From: Nocardioides seonyuensis
Lineage (GTDB): Bacteria; Actinomycetota; Actinomycetes; Propionibacteriales; Nocardioidaceae
DNA: 64,000 nucleotides
Assembly (NCBI RefSeq): GCF_004683965.1
Contig: NZ_CP038436.1
Span: 1,922,001-1,986,000, forward strand
Direction of reading: 5' to 3'
Numbering within the stretch: the first letter of the stretch is position 1; every line of letters starts with the position of its first letter. The position numbers were made by a program, and so were the translations under genes. Below, in pieces: positions 43,354 through 52,168 of this stretch. The notes beneath the pieces were generated by a model. The model was not told the DNA's origin. It searched no databases and saw nothing but the letters and a program-made list of their open reading frames with translations.

Positions 43354-44240
43354 CGGTGCCCCCCGGCCGCCTCGAGGACGCCGTCGTCAGCGGTGAGGGC
43401 GAGGAACGCCGACTCGAGGCTGGCCATCGACACCTCGACGTCGCCGACTCCGAGCGGGGCCAACGCCCGGCCGACGCTCGCGAGCCAGGCGGGGTCGATC
43501 CCGTCGGTGTGCACGACGTCGGGCGGCGGCCTGAACGTCAGGGTGCGGCCGCCGTAGGCCGCTCGCACGTCCGCTGTGGCGGCGTCGTGCACGATGCGTC
43601 CGTGCGCCATCAGGACCGTGCGGGCGGCGAACTCGTCGGCCTCGGCGAGGTAGTGGGTCGCGAACACGACAGTGCGGCCCTCCGCCGCGTCTGCGCGCAT
43701 GGCCGCCCAGAACGCCTGGCGCGACGCCACGTCCATGCCGGTGGTGGGCTCGTCCAGGACGATCAGGTCGGGGTCGGGCACCAGGGCGAGCGCGAACTTC
43801 AGCCGCTGCTGCTCACCCCCCGAGCACGCCTGCACCCGGCGCCCGGCCAGGGCGGTCAGGTCTGCCCTCTCGAGCACGGCGTCGACGCGGTCCGGGCGGC
43901 CGTGGAGGGCGGCGATCGCGACCACCGTCTCGCGCACGGTGAAGTCGGGGAGGAGGCCGCCGGTCTGCATGACCGCAGAGATCCGGCCCGCCTCGACCGC
44001 GCGTCGCGGGCTGTCGCCGTACACCTCGACGGTCCCGGCGTCAGGACGCGTCAGGCCCAGCAGCATGTCCACCGTGGTGGTCTTGCCGGCGCCGTTGGGG
44101 CCCAGGAAGGCGACGATCTCGCCGGGCTCGATGGTGAGGTCGACGTCGTCGACCGCCACCACCGAGGAGCCGTCGGTCGATCGGAACGTCTTGCGGAGCC
44201 CGCGGGCCCGGATCGCGGGCACGGCTGCTGGTGAGGTCAT
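43350..44240 (-). CDS. ABC exporter ATP-binding protein (DrrA/CcmA-like)
   Basis: 296 residues. Walker A GPNGAGKTTT (~residues 43-52), Q-loop VMQTGGLLPDFTVRE, signature CSGGEQQRL, Walker B LIVLDEPTTGMD, H-loop VFATHY. Operon order ATPase, permease, histidine kinase, response regulator resembles actinobacterial self-regulated export systems. ATG 44240 has GACGCT 6 nt upstream and may be leaderless. Confidence 0.92.
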   Translation of the reverse strand: MTSPAAVPAIRARGLRKTFRSTDGSSVVAVDDVDLTIEPGEIVAFLGPNGAGKTTTVDMLLGLTRPDAGTVEVYGDSPRRAVEAGRISAVMQTGGLLPDFTVRETVVAIAALHGRPDRVDAVLERADLTALAGRRVQACSGGEQQRLKFALALVPDPDLIVLDEPTTGMDVASRQAFWAAMRADAAEGRTVVFATHYLAEADEFAARTVLMAHGRIVHDAATADVRAAYGGRTLTFRPPPDVVHTDGIDPAWLASVGRALAPLGVGDVEVSMASLESAFLALTADDGVLEAAGGHR

Positions 44241-44324
44241 GCCACCAGCGTCGTCGTACCGGCCCCTCCGTCCTTGGGGGAAGTGTCACGACCTGGGCAT
44301 GACACCTGTCAGGAGCATGGGCCT

Positions 44325-44372
44325 TCGCTGGTTGAGGTGCGAGCGCAGCGAGCCTCGCGCCTCAACCAGCGA
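44325..44372. repeat. Palindromic interspersed repeat, possible terminator of the acyl-CoA dehydrogenase gene
   Basis: TCGCTGGTTGAGG (44325-44337) is perfectly inverted as CCTCAACCAGCGA (44360-44372), with an inner GCGAG/CTCGC pair. The 'CTGGTTGAGGTGCGAGCGCAGCGAGCCTCG' type of element is scattered in many Nocardioides-like genomes. It begins 7 bp after the acyl-CoA dehydrogenase stop, where it would fold in the mRNA. Confidence 0.7.
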
Positions 44373-44378
44373 GGTGCG

Positions 44379-46256
44379 TCAGAACGCGGCCTCGTCGAGG
44401 TCCATCAGGTCGAGGCCGGTGGCCTCGGCGATCGCGCGCTCGGCCGTCAGTCGGGGGAGGTTGGTGGCGGCGAAGAACTGCGCGGCCGCGACCTTGCCCT
44501 CGTAGAAGGCCTTGTCCTTGCCGGGGTCGCCGGCGAGCTTCTCGAGCGCGACCTCGGCCTGGCGCAGCAGCAGCCAGGCGCAGACCACGTCACCGAGCGC
44601 CATCAGCAGGCGCGTGGTGTTGAGGCCGACCTTGTAGATGTTGCGGATCGCCTGCGGGTCGGCGGCCGACATGAGGTCGTTGATCATGTGGCCGACGATG
44701 GCGTTGGCGTCCTCGAGAGCGGTCGCGAGCAGGGCGCGCTCGTTCTTGAGTCGACCGTTGCCGGCCTCGGAGGAGATGAACGCCTCGATCTCCTTGGCGA
44801 GGTGGCCCAGGGCGCGGCCCTGGTCCTTGACGATCTTGCGGAAGAAGAAGTCCTGGCCCTGGATGGCGGTCGTGCCCTCGTAGAGGGTGTCGATCTTGGC
44901 GTCGCGGACGTACTGCTCGATGGGGTACTCCTGCAGGAAGCCGGAGCCGCCGAAGGTCTGCAGGGACTCGGTGCCGAGCAGCACCCACGAGCGCTCGGAG
45001 CCGTAGCCCTTGACGATCGGGAGGAGCAGGTCGTTGACCGCTGCTGCGAGCCTGGCCTCGTCGGAGGAGGCGGTGCCCTCGTGCTCGGCCACCATCACCT
45101 GGTCCTGCCAGGTGGCGGTGTAGAGCACCAGGGCGCGCATGGCCTCGGCGAAGGACTTCTGGGTCATCAGCGAGCGACGCACGTCGGGGTGGTGGGTGAT
45201 GGTGACGCGCGGGGCGGTCTTGTCGGCGGCCTGGGTCAGGTCGGCACCCTGGACGCGCTCCTTGGCGTAGTCGAGGGCGTTGAGGTAGCCGGTGGAGAGG
45301 GTGGCGATGGCCTTGGTGCCGACCATCATGCGGGCGTTCTCGATGACGTCGAACATCTGGGCGATGCCGTCGTGGACCTCGCCGAGGAGCCAGCCCTTCG
45401 CAGGCTCGCCGCCGCCGACCTGCGGGTCGCCGAAGGTGACCTCGCAGGTGTTGGAGACCTTGATGCCCATCTTGTGCTCGACGTTGGTGACGTAGACGCC
45501 GTTGCGCTCGCCGGTCAGCTCGCCGGTCTCGTGGTCGAAGTGCTGCTCGGGCATCCAGAACAGCGAGAGGCCCTTGGTGCCGGGACCGCCGGCGCCCTCG
45601 ACGCCCTCGGGGCGCGCGAGGACGAGGTGCATGATGTTCTCGCTCATGTCGTGCGTGGCGCTGGTGATGAAGCGCTTCACGCCGGTGATGTTCCACGAGC
45701 CGTCGTCGTTGGGGGTGGCCTTGGCCCGGCCCGCGCCGACGTCGGAGCCCGCGTCGGGCTCGGTCAGCACCATGGTGCAGCCCCACTGGCGGTCGACCAT
45801 GATCTGGGCGACCTTGCGGTCACGCTCGTTGCCGTTGTTGTAGACCACGCCCGCGAAGGGCGCGCCCGCGGCGTACATGTGGATCGGGGCGTTGGCGCCG
45901 AGCACCATCTCGCCCATGGCCCAGTTGAGGGAGGAGGGGGCAGGCGTGCCGCCGAGCTCCTCGCGGATCTGGAGACGCCAGAACTCGGAGTCCATCCACG
46001 CCTGGTAGCTCTTCTTGAAGGACTCCGGCATGGGGGCGGTGTGGGTCTTCGGGTCGAACACCGGGGGGTTGCGGTCGCTGTCCTCGTAGGAGGCGGCGAT
46101 GTCCTCGCGGGCGAGGCGGTCGACCTCGCGCAGGATCTCGCGAGCGCTCTCGCCGTCGACCTCCGCGAAGGGACCCTGGCCCAGGATCTCGTCGCGACCG
46201 AGCACCTCGAAGAGGTTGAACTCGATGTCGCGGAGGTTGCTCTTGTAGTGGCTCAC
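44379..46256 (-). CDS. Acyl-CoA dehydrogenase, large FadE5-like subfamily
   Basis: 625 residues from GTG 46256. The flavin site is [19 protein letters not shown] (~residues 165-183) with [12 protein letters not shown]. The C-terminal helical domain has [20 protein letters not shown] then [20 protein letters not shown], where the catalytic Glu lies in the EGT motif. The length (>600) and extra N- and C-terminal segments match FadE5, a broad acyl-CoA dehydrogenase. It performs the first oxidation of beta-oxidation. A TACCCGTCGGTA element upstream may control it. Confidence 0.9.
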   Translation of the reverse strand: MSHYKSNLRDIEFNLFEVLGRDEILGQGPFAEVDGESAREILREVDRLAREDIAASYEDSDRNPPVFDPKTHTAPMPESFKKSYQAWMDSEFWRLQIREELGGTPAPSSLNWAMGEMVLGANAPIHMYAAGAPFAGVVYNNGNERDRKVAQIMVDRQWGCTMVLTEPDAGSDVGAGRAKATPNDDGSWNITGVKRFITSATHDMSENIMHLVLARPEGVEGAGGPGTKGLSLFWMPEQHFDHETGELTGERNGVYVTNVEHKMGIKVSNTCEVTFGDPQVGGGEPAKGWLLGEVHDGIAQMFDVIENARMMVGTKAIATLSTGYLNALDYAKERVQGADLTQAADKTAPRVTITHHPDVRRSLMTQKSFAEAMRALVLYTATWQDQVMVAEHEGTASSDEARLAAAVNDLLLPIVKGYGSERSWVLLGTESLQTFGGSGFLQEYPIEQYVRDAKIDTLYEGTTAIQGQDFFFRKIVKDQGRALGHLAKEIEAFISSEAGNGRLKNERALLATALEDANAIVGHMINDLMSAADPQAIRNIYKVGLNTTRLLMALGDVVCAWLLLRQAEVALEKLAGDPGKDKAFYEGKVAAAQFFAATNLPRLTAERAIAEATGLDLMDLDEAAF

Positions 46257-46325
46257 TGATTCAACCTGTTTCGTCTCGTAGCCGATCGAGGGTCTTATCG
46301 GCCGATGGAGGCGCAGCGTGACTGC

Positions 46326-46337
46326 TACCCGTCGGTA
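46326..46337. promoter_or_regulatory. Candidate operator TACCCGTCGGTA upstream of the acyl-CoA dehydrogenase
   Basis: A 12-bp imperfect palindrome (TACC...GGTA arms) lies 70 bp upstream of GTG 46256. 'TTACCG...CGGTAA'-like sites are typical of TetR repressors of fatty-acid degradation in actinobacteria. The match is by form only. Confidence 0.35.
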
Positions 46338-46417
46338 ACAAAATGATGCATGGCGATGTCGCGGTATGCAACACGGCGTGGCGAGCGCCACTCCATGCGT
46401 CTCCATTGTACGTCGGG

Positions 46418-46460
46418 TTGACCGGACCCCCGGGCGTAATGTCTACTAACCCACCAGACA
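46418..46460 (+). promoter_or_regulatory. Promoter and candidate operator of the TSUP gene
   Basis: A TTGACC -35 box (46418-46423) is followed after 18 bp by TCTACT (46442-46447). The -10 region overlaps a perfect 5-bp dyad TGTCT-N11-AGACA (46440-46460). A repressor bound there would block transcription. The downstream Rrf2/CymR-like protein is the natural candidate. Confidence 0.45.
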
Positions 46461-46492
46461 AACTGTATTCACTCCGGAAAGGCATTCTCGCC

Positions 46493-47395
46493 ATGCGCAA
46501 GCTCCTCGTGCTCGGAGTCGTCGGGCTGCTCGCCCAGCTCGTCGACGGCTCCCTCGGCATGGCCTACGGGGTGACGTCCTCGACGCTCCTGCTCGCCGCC
46601 GGGATCGCGCCCGCCGCCGCCTCGGCAGCGGTGCACTTCTCCGAGATCGGCACCTCGCTGGTGTCCGGGTTCTCGCACCACAAGCTCGGCAACGTCGACT
46701 GGAAGACCGTGACGCTCCTCGCCGGCCCCGGCTTCGTCGGCGCCTTCGCGGGAGCGACGCTCCTCTCCAGCCTCCCCGGCGACGTGGCCAAGCCCTGGGT
46801 CGCGGGAATCCTGCTGAGCCTCGGGATCTACGTCATCTGGCGCTTCCTGCGCCTGGGCGGGCAGCGTCCCACGTTCAAGCCCCGCCCCTCGGCGCGCTTC
46901 CTCACCCCCGTGGGTCTCGTCGGCGGCGCGCTCGACGCCATCGGCGGGGGCGGCTGGGGACCGGTCGGGACGACCACGCTGCTGTCCTCGGGACGGCTCG
47001 AGCCCCGCAAGGTCGTCGGCTCCATCGACACCTCCGAGTTCGTGGTCGCCGTGGGTGGCTCCCTCGGGTTCCTCGTCGGCCTCGGGTCCCAGGGCATCCT
47101 CTGGGGCTACGCCGGCGCCCTGCTCGTCGGCGGGGTGATCGCCGCCCCCATCGCCGCCTGGCTCGTACGACGCCTCCCGGGTCGTGTCCTCGGCGTCGCG
47201 GCCGGAGGTCTGATCGTGATCACCAACTCCAAGACGATCATCGAGACCTTCGGTGCCACGGGGACCACCGTCGGCGCCGTCGCCTCGGTGCTCGTCGTGC
47301 TGTGGATCATGGGGATCATCTGGGCGGTCGGCCAAGAGCGGGACGCGCGCCGCGCGGAGGCGTCGTACGACGACGAGCCGGTCCTGGTCGCGTGA
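46493..47395 (+). CDS. TSUP-family (TauE/SafE) sulfite/organosulfonate exporter
   Basis: 300 residues. About eight hydrophobic helices in two related halves: LLVLGVVGLLAQLVDGSLGM with ASAAVHFSEIGTSLVSGFSH, and LTPVGLVGGALDAIGGGGWG with GSIDTSEFVVAVGGSLGFLV. The repeated 'SxxxxxxE' signature lies at HFSEIGT and DTSEFVV. TSUP proteins move sulfite, taurine or related anions. ATG 46493 is chosen because the frame upstream is only promoter. The Rrf2 regulator follows by 77 bp. Confidence 0.88.
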   Translation: MRKLLVLGVVGLLAQLVDGSLGMAYGVTSSTLLLAAGIAPAAASAAVHFSEIGTSLVSGFSHHKLGNVDWKTVTLLAGPGFVGAFAGATLLSSLPGDVAKPWVAGILLSLGIYVIWRFLRLGGQRPTFKPRPSARFLTPVGLVGGALDAIGGGGWGPVGTTTLLSSGRLEPRKVVGSIDTSEFVVAVGGSLGFLVGLGSQGILWGYAGALLVGGVIAAPIAAWLVRRLPGRVLGVAAGGLIVITNSKTIIETFGATGTTVGAVASVLVVLWIMGIIWAVGQERDARRAEASYDDEPVLVA

Positions 47396-47472
47396 GCACG
47401 GCGGAGTTTTCGCCCGGCCGTCCGGCCGGTGTGGCCGGGGTCCCCTCGGAGTGGTCTGCGAGACTTGGCTGC

Positions 47473-47931
47473 ATGCGAGTCTCGACCAGGTCCGACTACG
47501 CCCTGCGGGCGTTGATCGAGATCGCGTCGCGCGACGAGCCGGGCCCACTCAGTGCCGACGCGATCGGCAAGGCCCAGGACATCCCGCACGGGTTCCTCCA
47601 GGCGATCCTCGCCGACCTGCGCAAGGCCGACATCCTGGTCTCCCAGCGAGGTCCCTCCGGCGGTTGGCGGTTCGCCAGGAGCCCGGCGGACGTCAGCATC
47701 GCCGACGTCATCCGAGCCGTCGACGGTCCGCTGGTCTCGGTCTACGGCCTGCGACCCGAGGCGGTCGACTACAAGGAGTCGGCTGCCAGCCTGAAGCCGG
47801 TGTGGATCGCCGCCCGCCGCGCCCTGCGCGAGGTCTTCGAGCAGGTCAACATCACCCAGCTCGCCGAGGGCAACCTGCCGTCCAGCATCGGCGCGCTCAT
47901 CGCCGACGAGGACGCCTGGCAACCGCACTGA
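47473..47931 (+). CDS. Rrf2-family transcriptional regulator without cluster cysteines
   Basis: 152 residues. The winged helix is RVSTRSDYALRALIEIAS and GFLQAILADLRKADILVSQR followed by GPSGGWRFAR. The protein contains no Cys at all, so it cannot hold the IscR/NsrR Fe-S cluster. It is therefore closer to CymR, which senses sulfur status through CysK and O-acetylserine. Next to a TSUP exporter this suggests control of sulfur compound export. ATG 47473 lies 7 nt after GAGACT. Confidence 0.87.
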   Translation: MRVSTRSDYALRALIEIASRDEPGPLSADAIGKAQDIPHGFLQAILADLRKADILVSQRGPSGGWRFARSPADVSIADVIRAVDGPLVSVYGLRPEAVDYKESAASLKPVWIAARRALREVFEQVNITQLAEGNLPSSIGALIADEDAWQPH

Positions 47932-47946
47932 CGCCGGCTCACCGCG

Positions 47947-48429
47947 TCAGGCGACGAGCTTCCAGGCCTTCCGTCGCGTCCTGGCCTCGCGCTCTCGCAC
48001 GGCGATGCCCGCCACTGCGGCGGCGATCCCGTCTGCGACGACGTGCACCCGGTGCGGCTTCACCAGGCCCGTCCATGCGGAGGGGAGCTCCGGCGAGCTC
48101 GTGAGCAGGTGGACGCGCATCCCCATCAGGCCGTCGAGGGCGAGCGCCGCCTGGTCGGCCTGCGCGCGGAAGAAGCGGGGCTGGCTGATGAAGGCATCGG
48201 AGCGGAGCTTGAAGGCCCGCCGGCCGACCTTGGCCCAGGAGCCCTCGACGTCCCTGCGCCTGAGGCCGGCCGACTTGTGTGCGCGCCGGATCTCGAGGTC
48301 GGCACGGTCCAGGTCGCCCTGGCCCACGTCGGGGAGCAGGAGGCCTGCCCGGGCGAGGTCCGAGCGGAGCTCGTCGTCGAGCGTGACGGTGGCGGGTCCG
48401 ATGTGGAGGAACACGTTGTACTTGGCCAT
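47947..48429 (-). CDS. Sulfotransferase-like protein lacking the PAPS P-loop, truncated
   Basis: 160 residues. The opening KYNVFLHIGPATVTLDDEL resembles the start of actinobacterial sulfotransferase-family proteins (typically NVFLHIGxxKTGTTxLQ), but the P-loop KTGTT is replaced. Later, DAFISQPRFFRAQADQAALA and RVHLLTSSPELPSAWTGLV align with their 'SSExxxxAxxEQ' and 'VHLxxTxRDLxxxxPSxW' segments, with the Arg of the catalytic TxRD also lost. Normal length is ~350. I infer a shortened, non-catalytic or decaying copy. ATG 48429 has CACGCT 6 nt upstream. Confidence 0.6.
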   Translation of the reverse strand: MAKYNVFLHIGPATVTLDDELRSDLARAGLLLPDVGQGDLDRADLEIRRAHKSAGLRRRDVEGSWAKVGRRAFKLRSDAFISQPRFFRAQADQAALALDGLMGMRVHLLTSSPELPSAWTGLVKPHRVHVVADGIAAAVAGIAVREREARTRRKAWKLVA

Positions 48430-48487
48430 GGCCCCAGCGTGCGGGGCCCAGGTGTCGTACGAGGGTCGACGAGATGAACTGTCTGGC

Positions 48488-49111
48488 TCAGAGAGCAGCC
48501 AGCCAGTCGACGAGCGGCTTGAGGGCGCGCCAGTCGGCGCGGACCTCGTCGAGCACGTCGGGGGTGTGGATCACCGGCTCGAAGCCGATCAGGCGTCCCG
48601 CGAAGAGCTGCTTGTGACGGAGCAGGTCGATGCGCGGGTGGTCCTTGTCGTAGCCGCGCGGTGACGTCTTCAACCGCTCGCCGGAGACCTCGAAGCCCGA
48701 CCTCTCGAGCTTGGCGAGGATCCGCTTGAGCCGAGGTCCCGCCTTGTCGTCGACGATCGCGTCGCGGAAGGCCGACATGGTCGCCGAGTCGGCGTCGTAG
48801 AACCCCGCACCGGTGCGCAGGCCGCGCGCCGAGATCTCGACGTACCACCCGGTCGCGGGGGCGACCCCGACGAAGGCGCCCTGGTGGGTCTTGTAGGGCG
48901 TCTTGTCCTTGGCGAAGCGCACGTCGCGGTAGGGACGGAACACCTTGGCGGTGCCGAACTCGGGCTCGAGGGCGGCGACGAGCGCCTTCATCGGCGCAGC
49001 CACGCTGTCGCGGTAGACCTCCTTGTGGGCCTCCCAGAACGACTTGGTGTTGTCCATCTCGAGATCGTCGTAGAAGTCCAGCGCGGCGACGGGGAATCCG
49101 GTGAAGCTCAC
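48488..49111 (-). CDS. DUF2461 family protein
   Basis: 207 residues from GTG 49111 (TAGCGT 6 nt upstream, leaderless). The family signature is clear: LDFYDDLEMDNTKSFWEAHK, RPYRDVRFAKDKTPYKTHQG, and WYVEISARGLRTGAGFYDAD. Function of DUF2461 is unknown; members are cytosolic, ~220 residues and usually single genes, as here. Confidence 0.88.
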   Translation of the reverse strand: MSFTGFPVAALDFYDDLEMDNTKSFWEAHKEVYRDSVAAPMKALVAALEPEFGTAKVFRPYRDVRFAKDKTPYKTHQGAFVGVAPATGWYVEISARGLRTGAGFYDADSATMSAFRDAIVDDKAGPRLKRILAKLERSGFEVSGERLKTSPRGYDKDHPRIDLLRHKQLFAGRLIGFEPVIHTPDVLDEVRADWRALKPLVDWLAAL

Positions 49112-49146
49112 GCGGCGACGCTATCTGCTCGGAGGTCAGCCCGGGG

Positions 49147-49752
49147 TCAGCCCAGGGCGGCGACGGCCTTCGTGGCCAGGCCGATCGTCTGCTTGCGCAG
49201 CTCGTCGACCCCGGTGCCCGTCGAGGCGTCGAGCTCGAAGTCCATCGTGACGCTGCTGGTGCACACGCGGAGTCGGGCCTCGACCTCGTTGGGGTCCTCG
49301 CTCGCGAGCCACGTCGCGGACTTGGCGCCCGGGACCTTCGTCGGGCCGCCCTCCTCGCCGAGATAGGTCACCGGCTCGCACGCGAGAGCGCCGCCGAAGT
49401 CCTGGGCGGTCGAGACTGCGAGCTGGACCTCCAGCTGGTCCTCTGCCTCCCACTCGCAGTCGGTGCTGGTGTAGGAGACGTCGCCGTCGGTGTGCGATCC
49501 CATGCCGGGCTCCCCGGGCCCGACCTTCACGCCGAAGGCCGCGTTCACGTCGGTGTGGGTGACCAGGGTGCACGGGTCTGCGGCTGCAGGTTGGCCCGGC
49601 TCCTCAGCCGGCTCCTCGGTGTCGTCGGTCTCCTCCGTGGCCTCCGGCGTCTCGGACGGAGACTCGCTGGTGGTCGTGGGCTCGGGATCGTCTCCCGAGC
49701 ATCCGGACGCGGCCAGGGCCAGGACGGTCAGTGCAACGGCGATCAGGCGCAT
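49147..49752 (-). CDS. DUF3558-like lipoprotein
   Basis: 201 residues from ATG 49752. The lipobox is IAVALTVLALAASGCSG (Cys ~18), then a Glu/Thr/Pro-rich linker to ~60. The domain ADPCTLVTHTDVNAAFGVKV ... TDCEWEAEDQLEVQLAVS ... LRVCTSSVTMDFELD is the DUF3558 pattern with its four Cys. Such lipoproteins are common in actinobacterial envelopes; function unknown. It lies 89 bp after another lipoprotein gene. Confidence 0.82.
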   Translation of the reverse strand: MRLIAVALTVLALAASGCSGDDPEPTTTSESPSETPEATEETDDTEEPAEEPGQPAAADPCTLVTHTDVNAAFGVKVGPGEPGMGSHTDGDVSYTSTDCEWEAEDQLEVQLAVSTAQDFGGALACEPVTYLGEEGGPTKVPGAKSATWLASEDPNEVEARLRVCTSSVTMDFELDASTGTGVDELRKQTIGLATKAVAALG

Positions 49753-49841
49753 GGGGTCCCCCGAGGTTGGCTTGTCCTGGCATCCTGCCGGACTCGGAGG
49801 TCCTCCGACAGGGGCGGCCGAGCGGTGGTCGTTCGCCGGGC

Positions 49842-50894
49842 TCACCCGACGGGCGCGGTCACCTGCTCGTCGCCGTCCTCGCCGAACGCCGTGACGGTCA
49901 GGATCCCGTCCGCGCACTCGGGCTCGGCGAGGAAGGCGTTGCCCCTCGACCGCGACTCGAACGCCACCGAGAGGGAGGCCCCGTCCCAGCGCATCAGGCG
50001 GGCCGGGTCCTTCCTGCTGCGGGGGTCGCGGACGAAGAAGGCGTCGCCACCGCACGGCGTGAGCGAGCCGGTGGTGCCCCGCCCGAGGTCCTCGGTGGTG
50101 CCGTCGGCGCTCGCGAAGAAGCGGGCCTGCTCCTGGCGCCGCTGCTTGGGGACCTCCGACCAGATCGCGCCGTTCCCGGTGGCAGCGACGTCCCAGCCCC
50201 TGCACTCGGTCGGCTCGTCCAGGGGTGCCGGCGTGCCGGCGTCGTCGAGCACGTGCAGGGTCCGGCACGACACCGGGCGTGTGTCGTCGAAGGTCATCAG
50301 GGCGACGCCGTGCTCGCTGGCAGTCAGGCTGCTGAAGCCGGTGCGCGGAGGCGCGCACCAGCCGTCCTCGCCGTTGCCGTCCCGCACCGCGAGCGTCGCG
50401 AGGCAATAGGCGCCGTCCTCGCCGAGGGCCGGGTAGTGGAGGCTGTCGTCGTACATCGCCCACGCGCCGCCGTTGGCAGGTTGGGGGCTGACGATCTCGG
50501 TCCACTCGCGGTCCATGAGGTCGACACGGAAGGCCTTGCCCTCCGTCGTCTCCCCGCCGAAGCCGTAGGACACGACTGCCGACTCTCCCTCGACCAGCAC
50601 CGCGTCGACGCTGCCGCCGGTGTCCTCGGCGAGGAGGAAGTTCCAGGCGGGGCTCTCGAAGCTGACCTTGTCGTCCTTGACGACTGCGGTCCACTCCTCG
50701 CCCACGACCACGCGGTCCTTCGGCAGGAAGCCAGTGGGCTCCCACTCGAGGGGGCCGCCCCCGGTCGAGTCGTCCTCGGACGACTCGCTCGGCTGTGTGG
50801 GTACGGCGTCGGGCGCGGGCGTCGCCTCGTCATCGGCGCAGGCGGTCGTCGCGAGCAGCACGGCCGCCGCCAGCGTCGTACGGACCAGACGCAT
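49842..50894 (-). CDS. Lipoprotein of unknown function (possible beta-propeller)
   Basis: 350 residues from ATG 50894, in a TGATG overlap with the peptidase stop. Signal and lipobox LVRTTLAAAVLLATTACADD (Cys ~19). A Ser/Asp-rich linker leads to a domain with repeated strand-turn units (VVVGEEWTAVVKDDKVSFES, GESAVVSYGFGGETTEGKAF, TEDLGRGTTGSLTPCGGDAF). Translationally coupled to the C39-like peptidase, so it may be its partner or inhibitor; inferred. Confidence 0.72.
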   Translation of the reverse strand: MRLVRTTLAAAVLLATTACADDEATPAPDAVPTQPSESSEDDSTGGGPLEWEPTGFLPKDRVVVGEEWTAVVKDDKVSFESPAWNFLLAEDTGGSVDAVLVEGESAVVSYGFGGETTEGKAFRVDLMDREWTEIVSPQPANGGAWAMYDDSLHYPALGEDGAYCLATLAVRDGNGEDGWCAPPRTGFSSLTASEHGVALMTFDDTRPVSCRTLHVLDDAGTPAPLDEPTECRGWDVAATGNGAIWSEVPKQRRQEQARFFASADGTTEDLGRGTTGSLTPCGGDAFFVRDPRSRKDPARLMRWDGASLSVAFESRSRGNAFLAEPECADGILTVTAFGEDGDEQVTAPVG

Positions 50895-52000
50895 CAGACG
50901 CCCACGTTGTGCTGGAAGTGCGCCTGGTTGGCGCGGTAGGACTTGTAGGCGCTGCGCCACTGGACGCGCGGGATGGACGGCTCCGTCGGGTCGAACCGCG
51001 ACTGGTCCCAGGGCTCGAAGTAGCCGATCTGCGGGTTCCCCCTGGGGTTCTTGTCGTAGCCGCGGCCGACCTGGAAGTGTCCGCTGGCGTCGTCGTCGAG
51101 ATAGGGGTAGAACCGCTTCTCCAGGACCGGGTGGAGCACGACGGGCGCGTCGTAGTCGTGGATGTGGCGCATCATCAGCAGGAACCACTTGTCGAAGCTG
51201 TAGTCGGCGATGTCGAGGGCGACGTAGGGGCCGGCGTACTTCTTGTTGTCGAAGCCCGTGTGGTTGTTGATGACGCGCACCATGTCGGTGATGCCCGTGC
51301 CGGCGGTCGTGGTGCGCAGGCGGCGCGCCCAGTAGGCCTGGTCGTGGCGCCGCTCCTTCCAGGCCCAGGCGATGGCCTGCATGGTGGCAGGGCCGCACCA
51401 GTAGTACTCGTTCTGCGCCTTCACCTGGCGGCTGGTGAGGATCTTGTCCTTGCGCGGGTAGTCCTCTGCGGTCCTGCGGGGGCGCTTGCGCAGCTCGATG
51501 ACCTTGTCGACCGAGCGGGCCGCCATCGTGAGCTCGGCCCGTTCGGCGCGGGCTCGGGCAGCGGGCGAGGTCCTGATGGCGCGCGCCAGCAGCGCGCCGG
51601 GACCGAGATCACCCGTGCGCTCCGCGGCGCGGGTCGGGCGAGCCGTGAGCCGGCCCGCCAGCTCGGCCTCGGGCGCGTCGGTCCAGCCGTGGCCCAGGCA
51701 GTAGCGCTGGCCCTCGAAGGTGGCGCAGCGCACCAGCGCGCGAGCTGTCGCGGCGCGACCCTGGGCGCGGCCGACCGCGCGACCTTCAGCCACGACCCGG
51801 TCGATCTCGGCGAGCACCTCGGGGGTCAGGCCGGTGCCTGACGGGTCGGTGCCTGACGGGCCAGACGTCGAGTCGCCGGACGGGGTGAGCGCGGGCTCGG
51901 GACCGGCGCTGTCGGGCAGGAACGGCACGGCGACGACCACCAGGGCGAGGGCTGCGGCGAGCGCAGCCCACAGGCGCGGGCGACGGACGGGATGGTGCAT
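50894..52000 (-). CDS. Exported C39-like cysteine peptidase
   Basis: 368 residues from ATG 52000. Signal or anchor LWAALAAALALVVVAVPFLP. A ~110-residue Ala/Arg-rich region may be a propeptide. The C-terminal ~170 residues are a papain-like C39_2 domain: Cys in EYYWCGPATMQAIAW (~residue 225), His in DDASGHFQVGRGYDKN (~residue 322) with Asp in GYD. Substrate unknown. Coupled to the lipoprotein that follows. Confidence 0.78.
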   Translation of the reverse strand: MHHPVRRPRLWAALAAALALVVVAVPFLPDSAGPEPALTPSGDSTSGPSGTDPSGTGLTPEVLAEIDRVVAEGRAVGRAQGRAATARALVRCATFEGQRYCLGHGWTDAPEAELAGRLTARPTRAAERTGDLGPGALLARAIRTSPAARARAERAELTMAARSVDKVIELRKRPRRTAEDYPRKDKILTSRQVKAQNEYYWCGPATMQAIAWAWKERRHDQAYWARRLRTTTAGTGITDMVRVINNHTGFDNKKYAGPYVALDIADYSFDKWFLLMMRHIHDYDAPVVLHPVLEKRFYPYLDDDASGHFQVGRGYDKNPRGNPQIGYFEPWDQSRFDPTEPSIPRVQWRSAYKSYRANQAHFQHNVGV

Positions 52001-52168
52001 GGGGAAGACCTCGATCCGAGAGGGTGCCGTCCCACTGTTCCCTCTGATCACATCCGACGCAACCTCACCACGCGTTGCTTGAGCCACAGGCGGCGCGTCC
52101 TAGTCCTTGTCAAATGGGTCGCGATCGGCGACTGACGAGGAGCCGTTTGATATGGACTATCGGAAAGA
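52001..52168. other. Gene-free stretch between peptidase gene and tRNA
   Basis: 168 bp. On the minus strand a perfect TTGACA (52113-52108) could be a -35 box for the peptidase, but no matching -10 was found at 16-18 bp. The AT-richer segment near 52148-52166 directly follows the tRNA 3' end. No repeat of the tRNA end is seen. Confidence 0.3.

Noticed and set aside
44274..46259. Long plus-strand frame (661 codons) over the acyl-CoA dehydrogenase
   Set aside because: Antisense shadow of conserved dehydrogenase coding sequence, Gly/Leu/Val low complexity.
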